Below, piece by piece: positions 7,421 to 16,923 of a DNA stretch of 52,528 nt. Position numbers and translations under genes: made by a program. Every line of letters starts with the position of its first letter. Within the stretch, counting starts at the first letter, position 1. The stretch comes from Palleniella muris (GTDB taxonomy: Bacteria > Bacteroidota > Bacteroidia > Bacteroidales > Bacteroidaceae). The stretch spans positions 1-52,528 of the forward strand of contig NZ_SRZC01000026.1 of assembly GCF_004792655.1 (NCBI RefSeq), read 5' to 3'. The notes under the pieces were generated by a model, which did not search any database, was not told the origin of the DNA, and worked only from the letters and a program-made list of their open reading frames with translations.

Positions 7421-10400
7421 ATGAATCAGAAAAATCGATTCCTAAAAGGGACATTGGTGCCCTTTGCCATGGCATGTTCAGCAATGATGCTTCCTGTTTG
7501 TCAGGTAAGTGCCAATGCTGCAGGCAATGTCAGCCTTGCCGCCCAGCAGCAAGGCAAAGTGACCGGTGTTGTTGTTGACGCTAACGGTGAACCTGTCATC
7601 GGCGCGACAGTAATGGTCAAAGGCTCAAGCAACGGCTCGATAGCTGACATTGAAGGAAAATTCACCATCAGCAATGTCCCTGCGAACGCTGTTATACAGG
7701 TCTCCTATGTCGGCTACAAGACTGCTACCGTAGCAGTAAAGGGGCAGTCAAAACTGAGGATTGTGCTTGAGGAGGACGCTGCGTCACTCGATGAACTCGT
7801 GGTGGTCGGCTACGGTGTGCAGAAGAAGAGTGATGTAACAGGTGCTTTGACACGTGTAGGCGAGAAGGAACTCCAGGCACGTCCTGTAAGCAATGCCTTC
7901 GAGGCGCTTCAGGGCAAGGCTGCCGGTGTGGACATCACATCAAGTGAGCGTCCGGGCACAGTTGGTGACATCCGCATTCGTGGCGAGCGTTCTATTACAG
8001 CACAAAACGCTCCTCTCTATGTTGTTGACGGTGTGCCATTGATGTCCGGTTCCGGCATAGAGACACTGAACCCGCGCGACATTGAGGCTATAGATATTCT
8101 CAAGGATGCTTCTGCGACAGCCATCTACGGTTCTCGTGGTGCAAACGGTGTTGTCATCGTGACAACAAAGCAGGGCAAGGCAGGTCAGCTTTCTTTGAAC
8201 TACTCAGGTTCTGTTACATTTCAGAATCTTGTCGACCGCAGTCCTTCTATAAGTGCAGCGGACTACATACAGTACCGCCGTTGGGCAGCGTACAACAGTG
8301 ATCCTGCAAAATATGCTGACCCACGCAATCCAACGCAGGCAAGCGACTACGAAATCTTCCGCAGTATTGACGATGCTACAGCACGTGACAATGTCATGAA
8401 CGGCTGGCAGTCAGGTTCATGGAATCCTAATGACGTGATTGACTACGATTGGACAGGTCAGGCACTCCGCACAGGTGTTGTTCATGAACACACTATCAAC
8501 GCTTCCGGCGGTACAGATAAGTTGAACGCTTTCGGTTCTTTCGGCTACCTGAGCAACAAGGGTACTCAGCAAGGACAAGAGTATAATCGCTTTACTGCCC
8601 GACTTGGCATGAATATCAATCCTACAAAGTGGATGTCAATCAATATGTCATTCAATGCCTCTCGTGAGTCACAGGATTACGGAATGTCATCAGCCTATGC
8701 GCCATCAAGCACAAACTCTGCGGCCGGTTTGTACGAACTTTACAAGAAGTCTTACCGTTGGGCATTGCCTTATGATGCAAACGGTGACCGCGTTAAGTAC
8801 CCTGGTGGTGATAATTTGGCCTACAACCCGATAAATGAGTGGGAACATAACATATCTAATCGCGAGACATACCGTATCCTCGGTTCACTCTCTGCACAAC
8901 TCCACCTTGGTGAAATCTGGGCACCTTTGAAGGGATTAGAGTACAAACTCGCTTTTGGCCCTGATTTCCGCAACTACCGTAAGGGTGACTTTATCGATGA
9001 GGAGTCGGCTTATAACTGGATAAAAGGCGGCACAAACCAATCCAGATGGGAGCAGCGCCGTGGTTTCTCTTACACTTTGGATAACATGATTACGTACAAC
9101 CGCACATTTGCCAAGAAGCACAATGTCGGCCTTACATTGCTTCAGTCTGCTACAGAGTGGAGATACGAGACAGCCAACATGGGTCTTAGCCGTATTGAAA
9201 ACGACGAGTGGCTTTGGAACGCAATGGGCTCTCTTGACATCACGGATAAAGAGAATGGCGCAAGCATGAGTACAGGTATTAACGAGCGTCAGCTTGAGTC
9301 ATACATGATTCGCTTGAACTATGCTTTCAATGACAGATACCTTCTGACAGCATCCGGACGTTGGGATGGAGCCTCACAGCTTTCAAAGGGACGCAAGTGG
9401 GCATTCTTCCCATCTATGTCCCTCGGTTGGCGCATCCAGGAAGAGGCGTTCATGAAGGATATCCGGTGGATTGACAACTTGAAGCTCCGTGCAGGTGTCG
9501 GTGTGACAGGTAACTCTTCCATCCAACCCTATTCAACTCTTGGTAAAATCCAGTCAATCTATGTTCCTACGTCTGATGGTTATGACAAGGCTTACACAAT
9601 TAATGACCCTGCCTATGTGAAGGATGCTCTTGTGATGGCAAACACTCAGGTGGGCTGGGAGAAGACAACACAGTGGAACTTCGGTCTCGACTACGGATTC
9701 CTCGGCAACCGTATCTTCGGTAGCTTGGATGTCTATTTCTCAAAGACAAATGATCTCCTCTTGGCAATGTCTATCCCTACCGTTACAGGCTATTCTTCAA
9801 CAATCGGTAACATCGGCAAGACTTCTAACCATGGTGTCGAGCTCACAGTCAATGCTATCCCTGTCGTAAACAAGGATTTCCGTTGGGAGACATCTTTCAA
9901 CATGGCATGGCAGAAGGACAAAATCGATGAACTTGCTAATGGTAAGGAAGACGATATAGCTAATGCACGCTTCATCGGCGAACAGCTCAATGTTTACTAT
10001 GATTTCTTGACTGACGGCTTGTGGCAGGATACTCCTGAAGACCAGGCTGAGATGGCTAAATGGAACGCAAATGGCTATAAGTTTACTCCGGGTAATGTGA
10101 AGCCTGTTGACCAGAATGGCGACTACAAGATGGTGGCTAGTGATGACAAGGTGATCATCGGCAACAAGCGCCCTACATTCACGGCAGGGTGGAACAATAC
10201 ATTCAACTACAAGGGTCTTGAACTCAGCTTCCAGCTCTATGGACGTTTCGGCTATTGGGTTCACGCTCCTCAGTACCTCTTCGGTTTTGGCGGACTTGGC
10301 GAGGCGGCTCTTGACTATTGGACTCCGGATAACACGGGCGCACGTTTCCAGAAGCCTGTCTTGACTTCTGCCCAAACCGGCGATACCGACCAATTCTCCA

Positions 10401-10627
10401 GCCAGAATGGTTACGAGAAGGCAAACTTCATCCGTATGCGTAATATCTCTCTCGGCTACACTCTCCCAAGCAAGTTGCTCAAGAACGTACAGCTCAAGAA
10501 TGTGAAGGTTTACGCTCAGGTCATCAACCCATTCGACCTCCATCAGTCAGTTGCAGGACTTGACCTCGACACAGGCAACTCTTACTTCAACCGCAGTTGG
10601 GTTATTGGTCTCGAACTTGGTTTCTAA
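7421..10627 (+). CDS. SusC/RagA-type TonB-dependent outer-membrane transporter
   Basis: 1068 residues. A signal peptide (1 to about 34) leads to a carboxypeptidase-D-like domain (GKVTGVVVDANGEPVIGATV, to about 130), then a TonB box-like stretch (LDELVVVGYG), the plug domain (about 133-250, with VVDGVPLMSGSGIETLNPRD and ILKDASATAIYGSRGANGV) and a large barrel ending in FNRSWVIGLELGF, with the terminal aromatic residue usual for outer-membrane proteins. It imports oligosaccharides together with the SusD partner 34 bases downstream. Because a PL11 lyase lies upstream, rhamnogalacturonan fragments are the likely cargo; this is inference. No HTCS or SusR-type regulator is in the window. Confidence 0.96.
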   Translation: MNQKNRFLKGTLVPFAMACSAMMLPVCQVSANAAGNVSLAAQQQGKVTGVVVDANGEPVIGATVMVKGSSNGSIADIEGKFTISNVPANAVIQVSYVGYKTATVAVKGQSKLRIVLEEDAASLDELVVVGYGVQKKSDVTGALTRVGEKELQARPVSNAFEALQGKAAGVDITSSERPGTVGDIRIRGERSITAQNAPLYVVDGVPLMSGSGIETLNPRDIEAIDILKDASATAIYGSRGANGVVIVTTKQGKAGQLSLNYSGSVTFQNLVDRSPSISAADYIQYRRWAAYNSDPAKYADPRNPTQASDYEIFRSIDDATARDNVMNGWQSGSWNPNDVIDYDWTGQALRTGVVHEHTINASGGTDKLNAFGSFGYLSNKGTQQGQEYNRFTARLGMNINPTKWMSINMSFNASRESQDYGMSSAYAPSSTNSAAGLYELYKKSYRWALPYDANGDRVKYPGGDNLAYNPINEWEHNISNRETYRILGSLSAQLHLGEIWAPLKGLEYKLAFGPDFRNYRKGDFIDEESAYNWIKGGTNQSRWEQRRGFSYTLDNMITYNRTFAKKHNVGLTLLQSATEWRYETANMGLSRIENDEWLWNAMGSLDITDKENGASMSTGINERQLESYMIRLNYAFNDRYLLTASGRWDGASQLSKGRKWAFFPSMSLGWRIQEEAFMKDIRWIDNLKLRAGVGVTGNSSIQPYSTLGKIQSIYVPTSDGYDKAYTINDPAYVKDALVMANTQVGWEKTTQWNFGLDYGFLGNRIFGSLDVYFSKTNDLLLAMSIPTVTGYSSTIGNIGKTSNHGVELTVNAIPVVNKDFRWETSFNMAWQKDKIDELANGKEDDIANARFIGEQLNVYYDFLTDGLWQDTPEDQAEMAKWNANGYKFTPGNVKPVDQNGDYKMVASDDKVIIGNKRPTFTAGWNNTFNYKGLELSFQLYGRFGYWVHAPQYLFGFGGLGEAALDYWTPDNTGARFQKPVLTSAQTGDTDQFSSQNGYEKANFIRMRNISLGYTLPSKLLKNVQLKNVKVYAQVINPFDLHQSVAGLDLDTGNSYFNRSWVIGLELGF

Positions 10628-10661
10628 TATGATACACTAATTCGCTTAAAACAGAATAACA

Positions 10662-12818
10662 ATGAAATTCAACAAATATATCGCTGCCGGACTCATCGCT
10701 GCAACGGCAACAGGCTTCACTTCTTGTTCGGATGATTTTCTTGACGAGAAACTGAGCTCTTCTTACGATACCCAGTACTTTGAGACTGAGAACGGTATCC
10801 TTGCACTTACAAAATCCCTCTATGGCCATATCCGTTGGATTGGCGGCTATGAGACACAGGGTTACAATCAGTTCATGGCAGGTACGGACGAATTCGGCAT
10901 CGGAACTGATGCTGCCAACGAAATGTGGCTCACTTACGATGTCCGTATGGCTCCGTCTTTCGTCACTCTGAACGGCAACACAGGTACGAGTGCCCATGTT
11001 TGGGATGAGGTTTATTACGGCATCGCATCTGCAAACAAGATTATCGCTTCTGCAGACAAGATTGCCAATGAGGAGACACGCAATGCAGCTCTTGCACAGG
11101 CTTATTTCCTCCGTGGCTTCAACTACTACATCCTTACATCACAGTTTGGACACTGTGTCATACAGACAGTGCCTGCAGATGGCATCATCCGTTCTTTTGA
11201 TCTTACTACAGAGCAGCAGTGCTGGGAACAAGTCATCTCAGACCTCCGTCAGGCTTATAACCTTTTTGACGGTGAGAAGAATACTCTTGTGGGGCAGCCT
11301 GTCAGCTGGACAAAGGCGACAGCAGCCCATTTCCTTGCAAAGGCTCTCCTTTTCGCAGCTTCCGAGCGTTGCGATTCTTGGAACGGTGCTGTCAAGGATG
11401 CTTACCTTAGAGAGGCTCTCGAAGCTGCAGACTACGCTATCGGCGCACGTAAGCTTGAGAATGACGTTATTGACCTTTATGGTAATTGGACCGGTGTGAA
11501 CTGTGACATAGAGAAGAGCAATGAGATTCTTATGGTTGCTGCGCAGGATGAGCACTTTACAGGTCGTACCGCTGCACGTAACCCGGGAGCTTTCTTTAAC
11601 CCTCAGTTCTCTAACTTTGCAAACACTACTCTTGGTGGTATGCGTGGTTGTGTCACCGGCGGAAAGGATTTTCAGCGCTTCCGTCCTACAGAGTACACAA
11701 TCTCTGTCTTTGACAATGTTAACGACGCACGTCTGTGGAAATCTTTCGCGACGGTCTACGGAACTGCTGTCGAATACACGGACAAAGATAAGGATGGTAA
11801 TGTCTTGGGAGCGCACACAGGCGCAGTGCACATTGGTGACCCATCTGTAGTCTTTATTCTCAACAAGAAGGATGAGCACGCTTTCGATAAGTTCAAGTTC
11901 GGTGCTTATCGTTATCAGACAGATGTTAATTTCGCTGATGAGGAGGGACGTCTTCCTGAGGGAGGCCGCAAGCAGACACGTACAGGTGATGCTACTTTCT
12001 CCGGCAAGCCCGGTCAGCATATCCTCAACGCATGGATTCAGTATCAGAACGGTCAGTACGTGGGCGATAAATTCGGTGATGTTAAGAATGGCGCATATAC
12101 AGAAGGTAACAGCAATATGTTCCCCGGCATCATCAAGCACACTTGCGGCTATCTTAACGCTTTTGCCGGCGATAATGGCTCACGTGACCTTATCCTCGCT
12201 CGTCTTGGCGAGACTTATCTTGTCCGTGCGGAAATCAAGCTTCGCCTTAATGATTATAACGGTGCAAAGAGTGACATAGACGTTCTTCGTAAGCGTGGCG
12301 CATGGCATAAGGATGAGAACCGCAGTTATTTCGTTGATGGATGTCATGCAGCAGCAGCCTCCACATCACACGTTACCGGTAAAGAGGCTAACGTGAAGGC
12401 AAATGACGGTTGGAACCTCGGCATGAACACTTACTACCTCTCTAACCCGGGTCTTCAGGTCTCTAAGGCTTCTACAGAGGCTGAGATGACAAACTGGACT
12501 TGGGACAGGCTTCCTGCAGAGGATGAGGCTATCCTTGCAAAGATTGGTGCCACAAGCAAGTTCGACCGCGCACTCAACTTCATCCTCAACGAGCACACAC
12601 GTGAGCTTGTCGGTGAGTTTGTACGCTGGGAGCACATGGCACGTACAAAGACAATCCACACCCGTTGCAAGGCTCTGAATCCAGACATTCTGTTCTTCGA
12701 CGCAAGCAAGCACTACTATCGTCCTATCCCACAGACCTTCATCGACCAGCTCCAGCACGCTGATGGCACTAATCTCACAGAAGCAGAGAAGAAGGCTTGG
12801 CAGAATCCGGGCTATTAA
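10662..12818 (+). CDS. SusD/RagB-type surface glycan-binding lipoprotein
   Basis: 718 residues, long for the family (usually 500-650). A lipoprotein signal ends at the lipobox FTSC (cysteine 22), followed by SDDFLDEKLSSSYDTQYFET, the typical first segment of SusD proteins. The N-terminal TPR part includes NAALAQAYFLRGFNYYILTSQFG, and the C-terminal part includes LARLGETYLVRAEIKLRLNDYNGAKSDIDVLRKR and LNEHTRELVGEFVRWEHMAR. It caps the SusC transporter and binds the glycan at the cell surface. The extra length may hold additional loops for a large branched ligand. Confidence 0.96.
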   Translation: MKFNKYIAAGLIAATATGFTSCSDDFLDEKLSSSYDTQYFETENGILALTKSLYGHIRWIGGYETQGYNQFMAGTDEFGIGTDAANEMWLTYDVRMAPSFVTLNGNTGTSAHVWDEVYYGIASANKIIASADKIANEETRNAALAQAYFLRGFNYYILTSQFGHCVIQTVPADGIIRSFDLTTEQQCWEQVISDLRQAYNLFDGEKNTLVGQPVSWTKATAAHFLAKALLFAASERCDSWNGAVKDAYLREALEAADYAIGARKLENDVIDLYGNWTGVNCDIEKSNEILMVAAQDEHFTGRTAARNPGAFFNPQFSNFANTTLGGMRGCVTGGKDFQRFRPTEYTISVFDNVNDARLWKSFATVYGTAVEYTDKDKDGNVLGAHTGAVHIGDPSVVFILNKKDEHAFDKFKFGAYRYQTDVNFADEEGRLPEGGRKQTRTGDATFSGKPGQHILNAWIQYQNGQYVGDKFGDVKNGAYTEGNSNMFPGIIKHTCGYLNAFAGDNGSRDLILARLGETYLVRAEIKLRLNDYNGAKSDIDVLRKRGAWHKDENRSYFVDGCHAAAASTSHVTGKEANVKANDGWNLGMNTYYLSNPGLQVSKASTEAEMTNWTWDRLPAEDEAILAKIGATSKFDRALNFILNEHTRELVGEFVRWEHMARTKTIHTRCKALNPDILFFDASKHYYRPIPQTFIDQLQHADGTNLTEAEKKAWQNPGY

Positions 12819-12913
12819 AATAGTGTGAGTTCGGCGGGTCTCGCTTGATTTGTAGTCTGATGTATGGCGAGATTTCGTCGGACTCATGTCAATCGGTATG
12901 TTACCGGATAAGA

Positions 12914-13000
12914 AAATCTTCTGAATCCGCATAAATCCACATGCTCTTTGTCTCTGCGCTAAGAGATTCTCATGTGGATTTATGCGGATTCGGAAGATTT
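12914..13000. repeat. Long inverted repeat (30-bp arms) between convergent genes
   Basis: Arms 12914-12943 and 12971-13000 pair over 30 bp with a single G-T type mismatch, around a 27-base loop. The core is AATCCGCATAAATCCACATG. There is no long T run. It lies after susD and before the convergent tcdA end. Related but weaker structures with ATCCGCA or AATCTGCG cores occur at 27743-27806 and 37776-37862. It may stop transcription or be a copy of a dispersed intergenic repeat. Confidence 0.8.
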
Positions 13001-13096
13001 CCTTGTTAATAAACCGGACTGCGGATTGCGAATGTTGTGCAGATTTTCCTGCGCCACACTTTTTATTCCGGATGCTAAAAAAGCAGTTTTCGTGAG

Positions 13097-13173
13097 GTAA
13101 CACTTTACCGTGCGAAAGATAACCTTTCGCACGGTAAAGTGTTACGGTTTGGACAGTCAAAGGTTACCTTTTG
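13097..13173. repeat. Palindromic repeat with GTTACC cores (copy A)
   Basis: Arms 13097-13118 and 13124-13145 form a perfect 22-bp stem with a five-base loop. A further palindrome, CAAAGGTTACCTTTTG, lies at 13158-13173 and contains the TAA stop codon of tcdA. The same words (AAAGGTAAC, GTGTTACC) recur at 25022-25103, 38040-38140 and 49608-49691, always between genes. Here it may act as a two-way terminator between susD and tcdA. Confidence 0.8.
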
Positions 13174-13982
13174 TAAGTCTTTGATTTTATGTTTGTTATG
13201 ACAAGTCCTGCGAGGGTGAAGCCGAAAATTCCGGTGATGTGGTGGAGAGAGCCGTTGATGACCGCCTTATAGTCGCAGGTCTCGTCCGTAAAGCCGAGGT
13301 TCTCCATCGGCAGTTCCTCACTGTAGACACATTGGAATTTGCGCTTTGGCAGCATTTTCTTTTGGCGCATGCGCTTGCGTAGGAGGGCACCGAGTGTGTC
13401 GTTCCTCACTTTCCAGAATTCTGTGACCCTTACTTTCAGCGGGTCGATGCGCAAGGCAGCACCCATGGAGGAGAAGAAAACGGGATTGTTGTCATCCTTT
13501 TGGTCGCTGTATTCGGCAGGCGCATCCGTGCTTTCGGGCAGGGTGGAGACGGTGCGTTTGATGCTTGTGGCGTGGAGGATAAGCTGAATCTTGTCCTTGA
13601 GAGAGTCGATGCAGTCGATGATGTAGTCGTAATCCTCAAGGCGGAAGTCATGCATTGTCTCTTTGCTGTACACGGTCTGCAATGGCAGAATCTCGGCATT
13701 GGGGTTTATATCGAGAAGCCTTTCTTTGAGTACCTCCACCTTCGCTTTGCCCACAGTCTTTGTGGTTGCCATGAGCTGTCGGTTAATGTTTGTGGTGGCG
13801 ACACAGTCAGGGTCGACAATGGTAATGTGCTTTATGCCCGAGCGCACAAGGCTTTCGGCACACCATGAGCCAACACCGCCCACACCGAAGATTATTACCT
13901 TCGCGCTTTGTATGCGTTCCATTGCCGTAGAGCCAAGCAGCCGCTCCGCTCTGTGGAAAATCTCTTTTTCGGAATATTCCAT
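13164..13982 (-). CDS. tcdA: tRNA threonylcarbamoyladenosine dehydratase (ThiF/E1-like)
   Basis: 272 residues from ATG 13982. E1-like adenylation fold: the nucleotide loop is VIIFGVGGVGSWCAESLVRSG, followed by VDPDCVATTNINRQ, with the conserved N-x-N-R-Q arginine. RAERLLGSTAMERI at the start is typical of TcdA (CsdL/YgdL), which cyclises t6A37 in tRNAs that read ANN codons, using ATP, to give ct6A. An in-frame upstream start at 14045 would lie inside the hairpin 14018-14045 and is less likely. The gene follows the CobW gene on the same strand. Its stop codon sits inside a dispersed palindromic repeat. A second, different ThiF-type protein is at 51162-51920. Confidence 0.9.
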   Translation of the reverse strand: MEYSEKEIFHRAERLLGSTAMERIQSAKVIIFGVGGVGSWCAESLVRSGIKHITIVDPDCVATTNINRQLMATTKTVGKAKVEVLKERLLDINPNAEILPLQTVYSKETMHDFRLEDYDYIIDCIDSLKDKIQLILHATSIKRTVSTLPESTDAPAEYSDQKDDNNPVFFSSMGAALRIDPLKVRVTEFWKVRNDTLGALLRKRMRQKKMLPKRKFQCVYSEELPMENLGFTDETCDYKAVINGSLHHITGIFGFTLAGLVITNIKSKTYKR

Positions 13983-14017
13983 TATCGCTGTTTTTTTCGT
14001 GGTGTTTTTATAAATAA

Positions 14018-14045
14018 ATGCCTGTCCTTGGGGTAGGGCAGGCAT
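14018..14045 (-). terminator. Hairpin between cobW-type gene and tcdA
   Basis: Ten-bp stem (14018-14027 with 14036-14045, one G-T pair) built on ATGCCTG/CAGGCAT. On the minus strand it is followed by ATTTATTTAT, only a weak U-rich tail. It could reduce read-through from the GTPase gene into tcdA. Confidence 0.45.
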
Positions 14046-14058
14046 ATTGTCGGTGATG

Positions 14059-15348
14059 TTATTTTACAAGGCATGCGTCAAGCATGTCGGTTATCTCCTT
14101 GCGGTTCATGTGCTGTCCGATGAACACAAGTTTCTGCATGCGGTCGCCATACCTGTCGTCCCAGTCGCGCTTCACACCGGGGTTGTCGGCGAGGAAAGTG
14201 CGCAGTTCGTCTGCCGGCATTGTGGCATACCACTGTCCGGCGTTGCGCAGTGATACCTGTTTTCCTGCCTGCTCGAACACATAGCATGTGTCCTGCTCGT
14301 CATGGAAATAGCAGATGCCCTTTGCGCGGATGACGGATTTTGGCCATTTGCGTGCCACGAACTGGTCGAATTCCGTGATAGAGAACGGTTCGCGCGCATA
14401 GTAGACGAATGTGCCGATGCCGTATTCCTCCGCCTCGCCGGTCTCCTCGTTGTGGTGGCAGTGACCGCATGTGCATCCTTCACCGTGGTGGTGATGGTGC
14501 TTATGCTCGTGGTCATGGTGGTGGCATTCGTGCTCTTCATCGTGGTGATGGTGGTGATGATGCTCCTCATGATGATGATGATGCTCGTGTTCTTCTTCAT
14601 GTTCCTCCATTTCGTCGAGATGCTTTTCAACCTCCTGCACCCATGTCGGGGATGCGGCGAGTGTGTTGAAGTCAAAGGAGTTTGTGTTGAGCAGCATGTC
14701 AAGGTCCACATCGCAGTAGTCGCAGTTGATGATTTGCGCCTTTGGCTGCAGTGTATGGAGTATTTCGCGTATGCGTCCAAGCTCCTGAGGTGTCACCTCA
14801 CTTGCTTTGTTAAGCAGGATGATGTTGCAGAACTCAATCTGCTGTATGACGAGGTTCTCGATGTCCTCCTCGGCGATGTTCTGCTTTGTGAGGTCAAGCC
14901 CGCCATTGAATTCGTCGCGCAGGCGCAATGCGTCAACCACACTTACTATGCTGTCGAGGCGTGCTTCGCCGTCGGTGGTGTATTCCTCGCCCATCATCGG
15001 AATGGAGCATATTGTCTGTGCGATAGGCTGCGGTTCGCAGATGCCTGATGCTTCGATGACGATGTAGTCGAATTTCTTTGCCTTCATGAGGTCGCGGAGC
15101 TGTTCGACAAGATCCATTTTCAGTGTGCAGCAGATGCATCCGTTCTGCAGTGGCACGAGTGAGTCGTCCTGTTGCCCCACGACTCCGCCTTTCTGTATGA
15201 GGTCGGCATCGATGTTCACTTCGCCGATGTCGTTGACGATTACGGCGAACTTTATGCCTTTCTTGTTTGAGAGAATCCTGTTGAGCAGGGTTGTCTTGCC
15301 GCTTCCGAGGTAGCCGGTAAGCAGCAGTACGGGAGTTATGTTGTTCAT
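14059..15348 (-). CDS. CobW/COG0523 family GTPase with His-rich metal-binding insert
   Basis: 429 residues. GTPase motifs: Walker A GYLGSGKT (12-19), the family metal motif CICC (71-74), E-A-S-G (99-102), and NKAS (180-183, in place of NKxD). Between the GTPase and the C-terminal CobW_C domain (from about 310) is an insert, residues 250-300, made almost wholly of His, Glu and Asp, ending in CTCGHCHH. Such proteins (YjiA, ZigA, ZNG1-like) deliver metal, often zinc, to client enzymes. The insert suggests zinc, nickel or cobalt binding and storage. No metal importer or Zur gene is adjacent, so the metal is not settled. The start at ATG 15348 gives the usual N-terminus. Confidence 0.9.
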   Translation of the reverse strand: MNNITPVLLLTGYLGSGKTTLLNRILSNKKGIKFAVIVNDIGEVNIDADLIQKGGVVGQQDDSLVPLQNGCICCTLKMDLVEQLRDLMKAKKFDYIVIEASGICEPQPIAQTICSIPMMGEEYTTDGEARLDSIVSVVDALRLRDEFNGGLDLTKQNIAEEDIENLVIQQIEFCNIILLNKASEVTPQELGRIREILHTLQPKAQIINCDYCDVDLDMLLNTNSFDFNTLAASPTWVQEVEKHLDEMEEHEEEHEHHHHHEEHHHHHHHDEEHECHHHDHEHKHHHHHGEGCTCGHCHHNEETGEAEEYGIGTFVYYAREPFSITEFDQFVARKWPKSVIRAKGICYFHDEQDTCYVFEQAGKQVSLRNAGQWYATMPADELRTFLADNPGVKRDWDDRYGDRMQKLVFIGQHMNRKEITDMLDACLVK

Positions 15349-15399
15349 GACTATAATGTTTTTTGTTGATATTCTACGGTTTGTGGATGTCTGTTTGGT

Positions 15400-16863
15400 T
15401 TATATCCTTATCAAGTTTCTTCCGGCATCTATCCTTAGGAAGATAAACAGAAGTATTGTGAATCCCCAGAGAGATGAGCCTCCGTAGGAGAAGAATGGCA
15501 GCGGGATGCCGATGACAGGTGTCAGTCCCAAGACCATTCCCACGTTGATGAACAGGTGGAAAAGGAAGACGCTCATGACGCAATAGCCATAGATGCGCCC
15601 GAACTTGAACGGTTGCCGTTCCGCAACGTGGATAAGGCGGAGTATGAGGCATAGGAACAGCACCAGCACTCCTGCCGACCCGAGAAAGCCTTCCTCTTCG
15701 CCGACGGTGCAGAAGATGAAGTCCGTGTCCTGTTCAGGCACATATCTCAGTTTTGTCTGTGTGCCGTTGAGGAATCCTTTGCCTTGCAGACCGCCGGAGC
15801 CTATGGCGATTTCCGCCTGGTGGACGTTATATCCCGCGCCTGCGAGGTCTTCCTCGAGTCCGAGCAAGACATTGATGCGCACACGTTGGTGAGGCTCCAT
15901 GACTTTGTTGAGGACAAAGCTTGACGAATAGAAGAATGTCACCGAACCGAGGGCGAACAACAGTATGAGGAAATAGCTCTTTATCCTGCTTTTCAGTCCT
16001 TCGTAGAGCAGTGCACCGAAGACATAGGCGGTCAGTGCCAGTTGTACCCACACGATGTCAAATGGTATCACGAATTTCGAGAACAGTGTGGCTATTAGTG
16101 TCACTGTGCCGGTGACTATTGAGAGGTTGGCTACAAGTGCCTTGTTCTTGCAATAGACATGTACCATTATGATAGTGAACACGTGTACAAGCAACAGGAC
16201 AAAATATTTGCCTGCCGATGTGGGCATACCGAGGAGTTCTGTCTCTTCATATCTTATGCCGATTACGAAGTACATGACCATCGCAACGCCTGTAAACAGT
16301 ATCGAGCCCGGCATGCCTTCGCGGTAGAGCATAAGGAAGAATGCTGAATAGACAAGGGCGGAGCCTGTCTCGCGCTGTCCGATGATGAGCAGCATCGGGG
16401 TGACTATTATGGCGCATGCGAGGAAGAAGTCCTTGCCGCGCTTTATGTTGAACCCGTAGGTGGACATGAGTTTCGAGACCGCAAGTGCCGTGGCAAACTT
16501 CGCAAATTCGGCAGGTTGCAGTCGCAGTGGTCCGAGCACGAGCCACGACCGCGAGCCTTTTATGGAATGAGGGTTGAAGATTGTGGCGAAGAGCAGAAAC
16601 AGCATTGCGAAATATATGATGAAGGCGAAAGTGTCGAAGCCGCGGTCGTCCATCATCAGGATTACGAAGCCGAGGCAGACAGATGTCGCAATCCATACTA
16701 TCTGCATTCCTGAGCGTGAGCTGATGTCGAAGATGTCGGCATCGTCAAAGGAGTAGCTTGCTCCGCAGACGCTGAGCCATCCGAATGCCAGCAGGGCGAG
16801 GTAGATGCCTATTGTCCACCAGTCGAGTGATGCGATGATGCCTTTTCCGTTTCCTTCTTTCAT
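15400..16863 (-). CDS. rodA: Peptidoglycan glycosyltransferase RodA (SEDS family)
   Basis: 487 residues with about ten membrane helices. Family signatures are seen: SRSWLVLGPLRLQPAEFAKFA (conserved R-W-x-x-x-G and Q-P-x-E), EEDLAGAGYNVHQAEIAIGSGGLQGKGFLNGTQ split over positions 345-380, and near the end GIPLPFFSYGGSS. RodA polymerises lipid II into glycan strands with PBP2 in the elongation machine. It is longer than the E. coli protein (370), as is usual in Bacteroidetes because of extra helices in the middle. It lies 60 bases after mrdA, at the end of the mre cluster. (Text excerpts are partial; not every residue is given.). Confidence 0.95.
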   Translation of the reverse strand: MKEGNGKGIIASLDWWTIGIYLALLAFGWLSVCGASYSFDDADIFDISSRSGMQIVWIATSVCLGFVILMMDDRGFDTFAFIIYFAMLFLLFATIFNPHSIKGSRSWLVLGPLRLQPAEFAKFATALAVSKLMSTYGFNIKRGKDFFLACAIIVTPMLLIIGQRETGSALVYSAFFLMLYREGMPGSILFTGVAMVMYFVIGIRYEETELLGMPTSAGKYFVLLLVHVFTIIMVHVYCKNKALVANLSIVTGTVTLIATLFSKFVIPFDIVWVQLALTAYVFGALLYEGLKSRIKSYFLILLFALGSVTFFYSSSFVLNKVMEPHQRVRINVLLGLEEDLAGAGYNVHQAEIAIGSGGLQGKGFLNGTQTKLRYVPEQDTDFIFCTVGEEEGFLGSAGVLVLFLCLILRLIHVAERQPFKFGRIYGYCVMSVFLFHLFINVGMVLGLTPVIGIPLPFFSYGGSSLWGFTILLFIFLRIDAGRNLIRI

Positions 16864-16923
16864 GTTGAGAGTTTGCTGATGTGTCTGTTGTCTTACTGTT
16901 TCTTTGGTTTTGTGGTGGTGTTG

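Noticed and set aside
11238..12140. 300-codon minus-strand ORF within susD (and similar ones at 9797-10543 in susC)
   Set aside because: They mirror strong codon bias of the real plus-strand genes, have low-complexity composition and no recognisable domains.
14302..15048. Long plus-strand ORF opposite the CobW-type gene, very rich in Val and Met
   Set aside because: It is the complement of the His-rich CAC/CAT codons of the GTPase insert.
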